Shown piece after piece: positions 38,018 to 46,102 of a stretch of 64,000 bases of DNA; the stretch's first letter is position 1; each line of letters starts with the position of its first letter. The notes below the pieces were generated by a model. It was not told where the DNA came from. It saw nothing but the letters and a program-made list of their open reading frames with translations, and did no database searches. The DNA lies in the NCBI RefSeq assembly GCF_900090295.1, contig NZ_LT607753.1, positions 1,922,001 to 1,986,000 of the forward strand, in the 5' to 3' direction. A program made the translations under genes and the position numbers. This stretch comes from Micromonospora coxensis. GTDB lineage: Bacteria; Actinomycetota; Actinomycetes; Mycobacteriales; Micromonosporaceae.

Positions 38018-39291
38018 CCACCGTCGACCCGACCCCGACGTCGCTGCCGGCGGCGCTCGCCGAGCCGGTCGTCCCGGTCCGGCGGAGCTGGATCGGCCTG
38101 ATCTTCGCCGCCAACCTGGGCGTCTGGATGGCGTTCTTCACCCCGATCCAGGTGCTGCTGCCGCAGCAGGTGGAACGGATCGCCCCGGCCGACAAGGAGG
38201 CCATGCTGGCCGTGGTGACCGGGCTCGGCGCGCTGGCGGCGGTGCTGGCCAACCCGCTCGCCGGGGCGCTGTCGGACCGTACCTGCCTGCGGGTGGCCGG
38301 GCGGGAGTTCGGCCGGCGACATGTCTGGACGGCCGGCGGGGCGCTGCTCGGCGCGCTCGCCCTGGTGCTGCTGGCCCGGCAGCAGACCATCGCCGGGGTG
38401 GCGCTCGGCTGGGTCGCCGCCCAGGTGTGCTTCAACGCGATGCTGGCCAGCCTGACCGCCGCGATCCCGGACCGGGTGCCGGTCGCCCAGCGGGGCGGCG
38501 TCTCCGGCTGGGTCGGCATCCCGCAGGCCCTCGGGCTGGTGGTCGGCGCGGTGCTGGTCACCGCCGTGGTCACCGGCAACGCCGCCGGGTACGCCGCGAT
38601 CGCCGTCGCGGTGCTGCTGCTGTCGCTGCCGTTCGCCCTGCTCACCCGGGACGACCCGCTGCCCCGTACGCACCGGCCGCCGCTGCGGCTGCGGGCGCTG
38701 GCCGCCTCGATGTGGATCAGCCCGCGCCGGCACCCGGACTTCGCCTGGGCCTGGATCACCCGGTTCCTGGTCCAGATCGGCAACGCCCTGGGCACCCTCT
38801 ACCTGCTCTACTTCCTCACCGACGGGGTGCGCCACCCCGACCCCGAGGGCGCCCTGCTGGTGCTGATCCTGCTCTACACGGCCGGGATGATGCTCACCGC
38901 CGTGGTCGCCGGCCGGCTCTCCGACCGGTCCGGGCGGCGCAAGGTCTTCGTCATCGCCTCCGGGGTGGTGATGGCGGTGGCCGCGCTGCTGCTCGCCGCC
39001 GCTCCGCGCTGGTCCACCGCCGTCGTCGCCGCGCTGCTGCTCGGCGCCGGCTACGGGGTCTACCTGTCGGTGGACGCGGCGCTGATCACCGAGGTGCTGC
39101 CGCGCGCCACCGACCGGGCCAAGGACCTCGGCGTGATCAACATCGCGAACTCCGCGCCGCAGGTGCTCGGCCCGGCGCTCTCCGCCCCGATCGTGGTGCA
39201 CCTGGGCGGCTACCCGACGCTCTACGCGGTCACCGCGGCGGTCACCCTGCTCGGCAGCGCCCTCGTCCTCAAGATCCGCACCGTCCGCTGA
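38014..39291 (+). CDS. MFS sugar transporter
   Basis: 425 residues and about 12 hydrophobic helices. The loop GALSDRTCLRVAGREFGRR after helix 2 and AGRLSDRSGRRK between helices 8 and 9 are major facilitator motif A copies. Related actinobacterial proteins sit beside GH1 or GH3 genes. Starts within the GH1 stop (ATGA), so the pair forms an operon for uptake and cleavage of a disaccharide or glucoside. Confidence 0.85.
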   Translation: MTTVDPTPTSLPAALAEPVVPVRRSWIGLIFAANLGVWMAFFTPIQVLLPQQVERIAPADKEAMLAVVTGLGALAAVLANPLAGALSDRTCLRVAGREFGRRHVWTAGGALLGALALVLLARQQTIAGVALGWVAAQVCFNAMLASLTAAIPDRVPVAQRGGVSGWVGIPQALGLVVGAVLVTAVVTGNAAGYAAIAVAVLLLSLPFALLTRDDPLPRTHRPPLRLRALAASMWISPRRHPDFAWAWITRFLVQIGNALGTLYLLYFLTDGVRHPDPEGALLVLILLYTAGMMLTAVVAGRLSDRSGRRKVFVIASGVVMAVAALLLAAAPRWSTAVVAALLLGAGYGVYLSVDAALITEVLPRATDRAKDLGVINIANSAPQVLGPALSAPIVVHLGGYPTLYAVTAAVTLLGSALVLKIRTVR

Positions 39292-39328
39292 CCCGCCCGC
39301 GCCCCGCCCCGCCCTCGCCGCTCGCAGC

Positions 39329-39390
39329 CGCACTTTCACGGAAAGAGTGGCTATTCGACGTCGAATAGCCACTCTTTCCGTGAAAGTGCG
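39329..39390. repeat. Perfect 62-bp palindrome
   Basis: Bases 39329-39359 are the exact reverse complement of 39360-39390 with no mismatch and no loop; the centre is CGAC/GTCG. Each arm carries CTTTCACGGAAAGAG, so shorter dyads (TTTC..GAAA) are nested in it. It is much more AT-rich than its surroundings and lies between the MFS stop and gltX. As RNA it would give a 30-bp hairpin able to stop transcription; as DNA it could extrude as a cruciform. It could be a member of a dispersed repeat family. Confidence 0.95.
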
Positions 39391-39457
39391 CGGATCCCCG
39401 GAGCGGGGCGCGGGGTGGTGGGTCGGCCCCCTGGGGGAATGCGGTCGCGCGCGGCCG

Positions 39458-39463
39458 TAGGCT
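39458..39463 (+). promoter_or_regulatory. Predicted -10 box close to gltX start
   Basis: TAGGCT lies 7 bases before the GTG. The spacer is GGAGGAC, so the start could be used either leaderless or, from a promoter further upstream, with a ribosome site. Confidence 0.4.
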
Positions 39464-39470
39464 GGAGGAC

Positions 39471-40880
39471 GTGACGGTACGTGTGCGCTTCGCCCCTTCC
39501 CCGACCGGTATGTTCCACGTCGGCGGCGCCCGCTCGGCGCTGCAGAACTGGATCTACGCCAAGCAGCAGGGCGGGGTCTTCGTCCTGCGCATCGAGGACA
39601 CCGACGCCGCGCGCAACAAGCCCGAGTGGACCGAGGGCATCCTGTCCGCGCTCGACTGGATCGGCATCGCGCGCGGCAGCTACGAGGGGCCGTACTTCCA
39701 GTCCTCGTACGCCGGCGAGCACCGCGCCGCCGCCCAGCGGCTGTTCGAGTCCGGCCGGGCCTACTACTGCGACTGCACCCGGGAGGCCGTGCAGGCCCGC
39801 ACCGGCTCGCAGTACCAGGGGTACGACGGCTTCTGCCGTGACCGGGGGCTGACGGCGGGCGAGGGGCGCGCGCTGCGCTTCCGTACCCCCGACACGGGTG
39901 AGACCGTGGTGGTCGACCTGATCCGTGGTGAGCCGACCTTCGAGAACAAGCTCATCGAGGACTTCGTCATCGCCCGTGGCGACGGCTCCCCGGTCTTCCT
40001 GCTGGCCAACGTCGTGGACGACATGACCATGGGGATCACCCACGTGATCCGGGCCGAGGAGCACCTGCCCAACACCCCGAAGCAGCAGCTGCTCTGGGAC
40101 GCCCTCGGGGTCAAGCCGCCGGTCTGGGCGCACGTGCCGGTGGTGGTCAACGAGAAGCGGCAGAAGCTCTCCAAGCGCCGCGACAAGGTCGCCCTGGAGG
40201 CGTACCGGGACGAGGGTTATCTCGCCGACGCGATGCGCAACTACCTGATGCTGCTCGGCTGGGCCCCCTCCGGGGACCGGGAGATCGTGCCGTGGTCGGT
40301 CATCGAGGAGGAGTTCCGGCTGGAGGAGGTCAACCCCTCCCCCGCCTTCTTCGACGAGAAGAAGCTGCGCGCGTTCAACGGCGAGTACATCCGTGCGCTG
40401 CCGGTGGACGAGTTCGTCGCCGCCTGCCAGCCGTGGCTGACCGGCACCGACACCATCGCCCCGCCGCCGTGGCAGCCGGCCGAGTTCGACGCGCAGGCGT
40501 TCGCGGCGGTCGCCCCGCTGGCGCAGACCCGGATCGCGGTGCTCAGCGAGATCGTGCCGAACGTCGACTTCCTCTTCGTGGCCGACCCACTGATCGACGA
40601 GGCGGCCTGGACCAAGGCGATGAAGGAGGGCGCCGCCGAGCTGCTCGACGCGGCGATCGCCGGCTACGTGGGGCTGGACTCGTGGGACGCCGACTCGCTG
40701 AAGTCGACGCTGGAGGCGGTCGGCGCGGAGCGCGGGCTCAAGCTGGGCAAGGCGCAGGCGCCGGTGCGGGTCGCGGTGACCGGACGCACCGTCGGGCTGC
40801 CGCTGTTCGAGTCGCTGGAGGTGCTCGGCCGGGAGCGCACGCTGGCCCGGTTGCGCGCCGCCCGGGCCCGCCTGGTCTGA
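39471..40880 (+). CDS. gltX: Glutamyl-tRNA synthetase
   Basis: 469 residues, class I aminoacyl-tRNA synthetase. The HIGH-type motif is [19 protein letters not shown] (about 9-27) and the KMSKS-type motif KLSKRRDKV (about 228-236). It charges tRNA-Glu and, in organisms without GlnRS, tRNA-Gln. GTG start. A perfect hairpin shared with the convergent CopC-like gene follows. Confidence 0.97.
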   Translation: MTVRVRFAPSPTGMFHVGGARSALQNWIYAKQQGGVFVLRIEDTDAARNKPEWTEGILSALDWIGIARGSYEGPYFQSSYAGEHRAAAQRLFESGRAYYCDCTREAVQARTGSQYQGYDGFCRDRGLTAGEGRALRFRTPDTGETVVVDLIRGEPTFENKLIEDFVIARGDGSPVFLLANVVDDMTMGITHVIRAEEHLPNTPKQQLLWDALGVKPPVWAHVPVVVNEKRQKLSKRRDKVALEAYRDEGYLADAMRNYLMLLGWAPSGDREIVPWSVIEEEFRLEEVNPSPAFFDEKKLRAFNGEYIRALPVDEFVAACQPWLTGTDTIAPPPWQPAEFDAQAFAAVAPLAQTRIAVLSEIVPNVDFLFVADPLIDEAAWTKAMKEGAAELLDAAIAGYVGLDSWDADSLKSTLEAVGAERGLKLGKAQAPVRVAVTGRTVGLPLFESLEVLGRERTLARLRAARARLV

Positions 40881-40893
40881 GAGAGGTACCCGA

Positions 40894-40926
40894 GCGAGGG
40901 CCCGCCGGTCTCCGGCGGGCCCTCGC
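40894..40926. terminator. Two-way terminator between gltX and CopC-like gene
   Basis: GCGAGGGCCCGCCGG (40894-40908) pairs perfectly with 40912-40926 over a 3-base loop, centred between two convergent stops (40880 and 40938). Confidence 0.75.
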
Positions 40927-40937
40927 GCCGTACCGGG

Positions 40938-41543
40938 TCAGGGGCGCGGGGCGCGGCGGCGCAGCAGCAGGGCGCCGCCCAGGGCGACGAGCACCCCGGC
41001 CCCGAGCAGCCACGGCCAGACCGGTGTCCCGCCGTCGTCGGTGTCCGACGCGGCGGTCGGGGCGGCGGTGGCCGGCCCGGTGGTGGCCGGGGCGGTGGTG
41101 GTGGGCGGCGGCGTGGACGCCGTCGGGGTCCCGCCCCCGCCCGGAGCGGTCGACGCGCCGGTGGTGAGGGTGAACCGCACCGTCCCCTTCACCGGGTGCC
41201 CGTCGCTGGAGGCGAGCTGGTAGCCGATGGTGTACTCGCCGGCCGGGCCGGCCGCGAAGGGGACGCTCACCCGGCTGCCGGTGAAGCTCGGCGCACCACC
41301 GGCGGCCGGCACGCTGCCCGGTCCGACCACTGTGATCTTCGTCGTAGCCGGGTCCGGCTTCGACAGGAACCGCAGCTCGATGCGGGCCGGCGCGTTCGCC
41401 ACCCGGGCCCCGTCGGCCGGATTGCTGCCGGTCAGCGAGTTGTGCGCGAGCGCCGGCACCGCCGGCAGCAGCAACGACACACCGAGCGCCACGCCCATGA
41501 CCACTGGCGCGGTGCGCGCCGCCCGTGGGACCCTGCCCCCCAT
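40938..41543 (-). CDS. CopC-domain copper-binding protein, membrane-anchored
   Basis: 201 residues. The signal peptide ends ALA|HNSLTGSNPADG, which makes His34 the mature N-terminus, the family's first copper ligand. D114 and H116 in SSDGHPVKG complete the Cu(II) site. A threonine/proline-rich linker leads to a C-terminal helix (about 175-195) and RRRAPRP. It probably holds copper at the outer membrane face; no CopD is adjacent. GGAGGGG ribosome site. Confidence 0.9.
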   Translation of the reverse strand: MGGRVPRAARTAPVVMGVALGVSLLLPAVPALAHNSLTGSNPADGARVANAPARIELRFLSKPDPATTKITVVGPGSVPAAGGAPSFTGSRVSVPFAAGPAGEYTIGYQLASSDGHPVKGTVRFTLTTGASTAPGGGGTPTASTPPPTTTAPATTGPATAAPTAASDTDDGGTPVWPWLLGAGVLVALGGALLLRRRAPRP

Positions 41544-41768
41544 GAACCCCTCCGCAAAGGTACGATCCGCCCGCTGATCAACGGCTGACCATTAGTCGGG
41601 TCCGGATCGCGATTAGTTCCACATACTGGTCCAGCAGCTGCAACCGAACGCCGATCTGCGGAGTCTTTGAAGGTGGGTACCCGGCCCCGGGGGCATGGTC
41701 ACCGCCGTCGACCACCCAACGCGTGACCTGCAGCACAGCCATCCATCGAACGGGGCGAGGAGGCGGCG

Positions 41769-42437
41769 ATGGTCGGACGGATGAGGCGGTTGCTCAGTAC
41801 GGTCGCGGCAGCGGCGCTGGCCGCGGCGCTCGGCCTGGCGGCGGTCGCACCGGCGCGGGCCGCCGGCCCCGCCCGGGTCGCGCCGAAGCCCCCACCCGCC
41901 GGGGTGGACATCACCGGTGACGGGCTCAGCGAGCCGCTGCGGCTGCGCTCGGAGACCGAGCCCGCCCTCGTGCTCGCGGTGATCGACCAGGTCAACTGGT
42001 TCGGCCGCACCGGCGCGGCCACCGGCCCCAAGGCCGCCAACCTCGGTCCGAAGTACACGATCGTGGTGCTCGCCGGGGAGACGCCGAAGCAGACCTACGA
42101 CCTCTACCCGCTGGCCAAGGGCGGACCGCGGGCGTACCGGCCGGCGAAGCAGCCCGACGCGCGCAAGACCAGCGCCGGCTGGTTCCTCGGCCGGCTCAAC
42201 ATGTCCGAGACCCTGCGCCACGCCGGGGTTCCGCTGGAGCGGCAGTTCGACACGCTCAGCGGCGGGATCGGCGGCGGCGAGCGGGTCATCCCGGAGGACG
42301 CCCTCAACCCGGCCAAGGACCTCGACACCGCGATCGGCGAACTGCAGCGCCTGCTGCTGCTCAACCTCGGCGTGGTGCTGGTGATCACCTCCGGGTTGGC
42401 CGGAATCGCCCTGCTGGTCCGTCGCCGCACCCGCTGA
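41769..42437 (+). CDS. Exported, C-terminally anchored protein of unknown function
   Basis: 222 residues. Signal peptide (about 1-31), an outer domain of about 160 residues (LRLRSETEPALVLAVIDQVN, YTIVVLAGETPKQTYDLYPL), and a C-terminal helix (about 195-214) followed by RRRTR. GAGGAGG precedes the ATG closely. I recognise no named domain; the clean codon bias and topology make it a real gene, probably lineage-specific. Confidence 0.75.
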   Translation: MVGRMRRLLSTVAAAALAAALGLAAVAPARAAGPARVAPKPPPAGVDITGDGLSEPLRLRSETEPALVLAVIDQVNWFGRTGAATGPKAANLGPKYTIVVLAGETPKQTYDLYPLAKGGPRAYRPAKQPDARKTSAGWFLGRLNMSETLRHAGVPLERQFDTLSGGIGGGERVIPEDALNPAKDLDTAIGELQRLLLLNLGVVLVITSGLAGIALLVRRRTR

Positions 42438-42526
42438 GCGCGGCCGACGGGCGGCCGGACCGTCCACTGCCGAGCCGGCGACCCGGCCGGGCTCCCCGGC
42501 CGGCCTCACCACGGCCCTGCCCGGCG

Positions 42527-42620
42527 AGCCACGGCCCTGCCCGGCAACGGAGCCAGGGACCTGGCCAGCCACGAGCCACGGACCTGCCCGACAACGGAGC
42601 CAGGGATCTAGCCAGCCACG
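42527..42620. repeat. 47-bp direct repeat, two copies
   Basis: The unit beginning AGCCACGG at 42527 recurs at 42574 with four or five differences; a partial copy precedes it. It shares the words GAGCCA and GGAAGCC or GGGACCT with the adjoining 23-bp array. Confidence 0.75.
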
Positions 42621-42632
42621 AGCCAGGAAGCC

Positions 42633-42757
42633 GTGCGGCGGCGAGCCAGGAAGCCGTGCGGCGGCGAGCCAGGAAGCCATCCGGCGGCGAGCCAGGAAGC
42701 CGTGCGGCGGCGAGCCAGGAAGCCATCCGGCGGCGAGCCAGGGAGCCGTGCGGCGGC
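42633..42757. repeat. 23-bp tandem repeat array
   Basis: Starts of successive units fall at 42633, 42656, 42679, 42702, 42725 and 42748. Units alternate between GTGCGG and ATCCGG at their start and share GCGGCGAGCCAGGAAGCC. A 23-bp period shifts the reading frame each copy, so the array is not a protein repeat. It lies in a gene-poor stretch (42438-42837) where I see nothing else. Confidence 0.9.
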
Positions 42758-42837
42758 CGACCGGAGCGGTCGGCACGTTCAGGTCCGGGGTGGACCGTTC
42801 GACACGGACGGAGCTGCGGACCGTCCCACCGTGGGGG

Positions 42838-43245
42838 TCAGCACCAGCGGTGCGGTGGCCGCTCCCGGCGGACCCGACGGCGGCTGGGGCGGACCGGCCC
42901 GTGCCGGTGCGCGCCCGCCCAGCCGGCCAGCTCGCTGCGGCAGCCGTGCGACACGCCCCGCTCGGGCTCGCCGGAGGCGGCCGGTTCGGCGGGACGCGGC
43001 CGGGGCGCCGGCTCGACGGCACGGGGACGTGCCGGCGTGGCCTCCGGCCCGGACGGCTCGGCCGCCCGCTGGCGCGGGACCGCCACCTCGTCGTCGACCC
43101 GCTCGGCCGTCCGACCGGCCTGCTCGGTGGGGCAGGGCAGCGCGGCCAGCCGACGGTGGGGTCGGCCCGGCCCCGGCTGGTCGTGGTGGCCCGGCCGGCA
43201 GGGCTCCCCCTGGGCGCAGCCGTGGTCGGCCTCCCCGTGCGCCAT
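42838..43245 (-). CDS. Possible small Cys/His-containing hypothetical protein
   Basis: 135 residues, alanine/proline/arginine-rich, with cysteines at residues 10, 16 and 38 near the start (GCAQGEPCRPGHH). GAGGAG lies 6 bases before the ATG, which is the main support. No family recognised, and the sequence is low-complexity, so it may not be a gene. A strong hairpin separates it from the membrane protein upstream. Confidence 0.3.
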   Translation of the reverse strand: MAHGEADHGCAQGEPCRPGHHDQPGPGRPHRRLAALPCPTEQAGRTAERVDDEVAVPRQRAAEPSGPEATPARPRAVEPAPRPRPAEPAASGEPERGVSHGCRSELAGWAGAHRHGPVRPSRRRVRRERPPHRWC

Positions 43246-43265
43246 CCCGGTCTCCTCACGCTCGC

Positions 43266-43302
43266 GGCACTGCCGCCGGGAGGTCGCCCCGGCGGCAGTG
43301 CC
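43266..43302 (-). terminator. Perfect 15-bp hairpin after membrane protein gene
   Basis: GGCACTGCCGCCGGG (43266-43280) pairs perfectly with 43288-43302 over 7 bases. It lies 46 bases past the stop of the gene at 43348. Confidence 0.65.
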
Positions 43303-43347
43303 ACCGTACTGTCCGGGGCCGACGGCCCGTGCAGCGCGTACCCGGTG

Positions 43348-43887
43348 TCAGGACTTCGGCCGGCGCGGGGAGATCGTCTCCCAGACCGGAAAGGCGACCA
43401 GCCAGATCACGATCACGAGGGTGAGCCCCTGGACCCAGTTCCCCAGCTCGCGGGTGCGCTCCGCGTCGTCGACGTAGAGGATCGCCGCGCCGAGCAGGGC
43501 GCAGGCGACGGCCCAGCCGAGCAGCCCCTTGCCCCACTCGCGCCACTCGTGCCGGGTCCGGGCCCAGCCGTACCGGGGCGGCTTCACCGGGGGCGGGCCG
43601 CCCGCGAACCGGTGGGCGAACCGCTGGTCCGCCCAGCGGATCATGGAGTGCCCGAAGGCCACCGAGAAGCCGAGGTAGGCGGCGGCGAGCCCGTGGCTGG
43701 CGGTCGCCGTCGCACCCCGGCGCAGGTCGAGCACGGTCGCCACGAGCAGCACGAGATCCACCAGCGGGACGCAGACCAGCAGCGCCGCGCCCAGCCGTGG
43801 CCGACGCAGCGGGTACCGGGCGACCAACCCGGCGGCGAGCACCACCCAGAACCCGATCTCACACGCGACGATGACCGCCAGCAACAT
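43348..43887 (-). CDS. Integral membrane protein, unknown function
   Basis: 179 residues from ATG 43887. Four or five hydrophobic helices (LLAVIVACEIGFWVVLAAGL, LGAALLVCVPLVDLVLLVAT, HGLAAAYLGFSVAFG and a C-terminal pair). The frame stays open further upstream, but that part is arginine-rich and lacks a start with a ribosome site. Close relatives are small actinobacterial membrane proteins of unknown role. Divergent from the histidine kinase. Confidence 0.7.
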   Translation of the reverse strand: MLLAVIVACEIGFWVVLAAGLVARYPLRRPRLGAALLVCVPLVDLVLLVATVLDLRRGATATASHGLAAAYLGFSVAFGHSMIRWADQRFAHRFAGGPPPVKPPRYGWARTRHEWREWGKGLLGWAVACALLGAAILYVDDAERTRELGNWVQGLTLVIVIWLVAFPVWETISPRRPKS

Positions 43888-43964
43888 TCCCCGAACCTCC
43901 CCGTCCGTCCGCCACCAGCCTCTCCGGTGGCGGACGGCGGCACCTCGACGGCGGGGACGAGATC

Positions 43965-44017
43965 GGCGTACCTCCTTCGGCGGACCCCCGGGTGGGCGTA
44001 CCTCCTTCGGCGGAGGT
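43965..44017. repeat. Repeated CTTCGG-loop hairpin motif
   Basis: GGCGTACCTCCTTCGGCGGA occurs at 43965-43984 and 43995-44014, 30 bases apart. The second copy forms a hairpin, ACCTCC/GGAGGT around TTCGGC (44000-44017). Located in the divergent promoter region. Confidence 0.6.
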
Positions 44018-44081
44018 CGTGCCCGGCGGCCTCCTCCGCCGGGCGGAGGGTGGCCGGCGCGGCGTGTGGTGGGATCGGGCC

Positions 44082-45251
44082 ATGCGGACACCGGCCTGGA
44101 TCGGCCCCGGCTCGCCGGCACGTGACCCGGCGCTGGCCGTGGTCTCGCTCGCGGGCGGGCTGGTCCTGTACGGCGTGGGGTTGCAGCCGCAGTTCCCCTG
44201 GAACCCGGACGTGCCGGAGCAGCTCTTCCTGGCGCCGCTGCTGCTGGCCTGCGTCGCCGTCGGGCTGCGCCGGGCGGCCACCCGGACCAGCCTGGCGCTC
44301 GGCACCACCGCCGTGCTGGCCGACACGGCGCTCGGCGTGTCGCTGGGTACGGCCCTGGTCTACACCCAGGTGCTCTACGACGCCTGCGTCTACGGACCGC
44401 CCCGGGTGCGGCGCTGGCTGCTGCGGGTCACGGTCTGGCTCAGCGTGGCCGGGGTGGTGGTCGGCAGCCTGCTCTGGGGCTGGCGCGGCGCGGCGGCCGG
44501 GGTGCCGTTCGTGCTGGGCGGGGTGCTGCCGGTGCTGACCGGGGTCAGCGTGCGCCAGTACCGCGACCAAGCGGCGGCCGAGCGGACCCGGGCCGAGCAG
44601 ACCGCCCGGCTGGCCGAGCTGGACCGCCGCCAGGCGGTGCTCGCCGAGCGCGCCCGGATGGCCCGGGAACTGCACGACGTGGTGGCCAACCACCTGAGCG
44701 CGGTGGCCCTGCACGCCACCGCCGTGCTCTCCGCGCCCGAGCTGGACCGGGCCCGCGTCGACACGGCGCTGCGGGTGATCCGGGAGAGCAGCGTGCAGGG
44801 CATGGCGGAGATGCGCCAGCTGATCGGCCTGCTCCGCGAGCCGGCCGACGGGGCCGACGAGCCGACCCGGGTACGCCTCGACGAGCTGGACCGGCTGGTC
44901 GACCGGGTGGGCGCGGCCGGGCTGGCGGTACGCGCCACGGTCACCGGGCAGCCCCGGCCGCTGCCGGTCGGGGTGGACCTGGCCGCGTACCGGATCGTGC
45001 AGGAGTCGCTGACCAACGCGCTGCGGCACGGCACCGGCACGGCCGAGCTGTGCGTCGCGTACGAGCCGACGGAGGTGGTGGTGACGGTGCAGAACCCGGT
45101 ACGCGAGGGTGGCGGACGGCTGACCGGGGCGGGCGCCGGGCTGATCGGCATGCGGGAACGGGCCGCGCTGCTGGACGGGCGGTTCTCCGCCGGCCCGGTG
45201 GACGGCCGGTGGCGGGTGCACGCGGCGCTGCCCACCGGGGTGGCCCGGTGA
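44082..45251 (+). CDS. NarL-type sensor histidine kinase
   Basis: 389 residues. Four or five helices (to about residue 155), a coiled stretch, HisKA_3 dimerisation region with the phosphorylated H198 in ARELHDVVANH, and the ATP-binding domain (RIVQESLTNALRHG, then GAGLIGMRERA). No separate outer sensing domain, so it may sense membrane stress. The stop overlaps the GTG of the response regulator gene, its partner. Confidence 0.9.
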   Translation: MRTPAWIGPGSPARDPALAVVSLAGGLVLYGVGLQPQFPWNPDVPEQLFLAPLLLACVAVGLRRAATRTSLALGTTAVLADTALGVSLGTALVYTQVLYDACVYGPPRVRRWLLRVTVWLSVAGVVVGSLLWGWRGAAAGVPFVLGGVLPVLTGVSVRQYRDQAAAERTRAEQTARLAELDRRQAVLAERARMARELHDVVANHLSAVALHATAVLSAPELDRARVDTALRVIRESSVQGMAEMRQLIGLLREPADGADEPTRVRLDELDRLVDRVGAAGLAVRATVTGQPRPLPVGVDLAAYRIVQESLTNALRHGTGTAELCVAYEPTEVVVTVQNPVREGGGRLTGAGAGLIGMRERAALLDGRFSAGPVDGRWRVHAALPTGVAR

Positions 45252-45916
45252 CCGCCCCGGTGCGGGTCGTCCTCGCCGACGACCAGGACGCCGTACGGGC
45301 CGGACTCGTCCTGATCCTCGCCGGCGACCCGGGCATCGAGGTGGTGGGTGAGGCCGGTGACGGCGAGGCGGCCGTGCGGCTCTGCCGGGAGCTGCGCCCG
45401 GACGTCGCCGTCCTGGACATCCGGATGCCCCGGCTCGACGGTGTCTCGGCCACCCGGGAGATCGTCGCCGACCGCCTGGCCGACGTGCTGGTGCTCACCA
45501 CCTTCGACCTCGACGAGTACGTCTTCGGCGCGCTGCGGGCCGGGGCGGCCGGGTTCCTGCTCAAGGACACCGACGCGGCGGGCCTGGTGGCGGCGGTGCG
45601 CACCGTCGCGCGCGGGGAGGGGTTCATCGCCCCGGCGGTGACCCGCCGGCTGATCAGCGCCTTCGCGGCGGCGCCGGCCGCCACCCCGGCGGCGACCCGG
45701 GCGGCGGTGGCGACGCTGACCCCCAGGGAACGCGACGTGCTGGCCTGCCTGGGCGCCGGCCTGTCCAACCAGCAGATCGGCGGGCGGCTGGCGATGGCGG
45801 AGAGCACCGCCAAGACCCACGTCAGCCGGATCCTGGCCAAGCTGGAGCTGCGCAGCCGGGTGCAGGCCGCCATCCTCGCCCAGGAGCTGGGCCTGACCGC
45901 GCCCCCGACACCGTGA
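45248..45916 (+). CDS. NarL/LuxR-type response regulator
   Basis: 222 residues from the GTG in a GTGA overlap. Receiver domain with D57 in VAVLDIRMPRLDG as the phosphorylation site, and a C-terminal LuxR helix-turn-helix (LTPRERDVLACLGAGLSNQQ, ESTAKTHVSRILAKL). Pairs with the kinase just upstream. The target may be the divergent membrane protein gene at 43887. Confidence 0.92.
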   Translation: MTAPVRVVLADDQDAVRAGLVLILAGDPGIEVVGEAGDGEAAVRLCRELRPDVAVLDIRMPRLDGVSATREIVADRLADVLVLTTFDLDEYVFGALRAGAAGFLLKDTDAAGLVAAVRTVARGEGFIAPAVTRRLISAFAAAPAATPAATRAAVATLTPRERDVLACLGAGLSNQQIGGRLAMAESTAKTHVSRILAKLELRSRVQAAILAQELGLTAPPTP

Positions 45917-46090
45917 CCCCCGCCGACCACGCTGCCGACGCCGTGACCGCGCCGGCCACGCCGTGACCCCGCCGACCGCGCCCGCCGGCCCCCGCCCGGG
46001 TCCCCGGACGCGGCGCCGCCCCCGCACCCGCCACCGGCCGGGCTGTCGGGCTCGCCGGAGGCCGGCGTGGTCGCCCTGGTCAGCACGTGT

Positions 46091-46096
46091 CAGGCT
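46091..46096 (+). promoter_or_regulatory. Predicted -10 box for leaderless fasR mRNA
   Basis: CAGGCT lies 6 bases before the GTG at 46103 and no ribosome site is present. Confidence 0.45.
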
Positions 46097-46102
46097 GGAC
46101 CG

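Noticed and set aside
42633..42757. CRISPR array or protein repeat at the 23-bp units
   Set aside because: There are no spacers and a 23-bp period breaks the frame; it is a simple minisatellite.
42748..44538. A long plus-strand open frame of 596 residues
   Set aside because: Arginine- and proline-rich shadow. It runs across the antisense of the membrane protein gene and into the kinase in the wrong frame.
46067..46102. Earlier start for the FasR-type gene
   Set aside because: The frame is open, but the CAGGCT box would fall inside the gene and there is no ribosome site further upstream.
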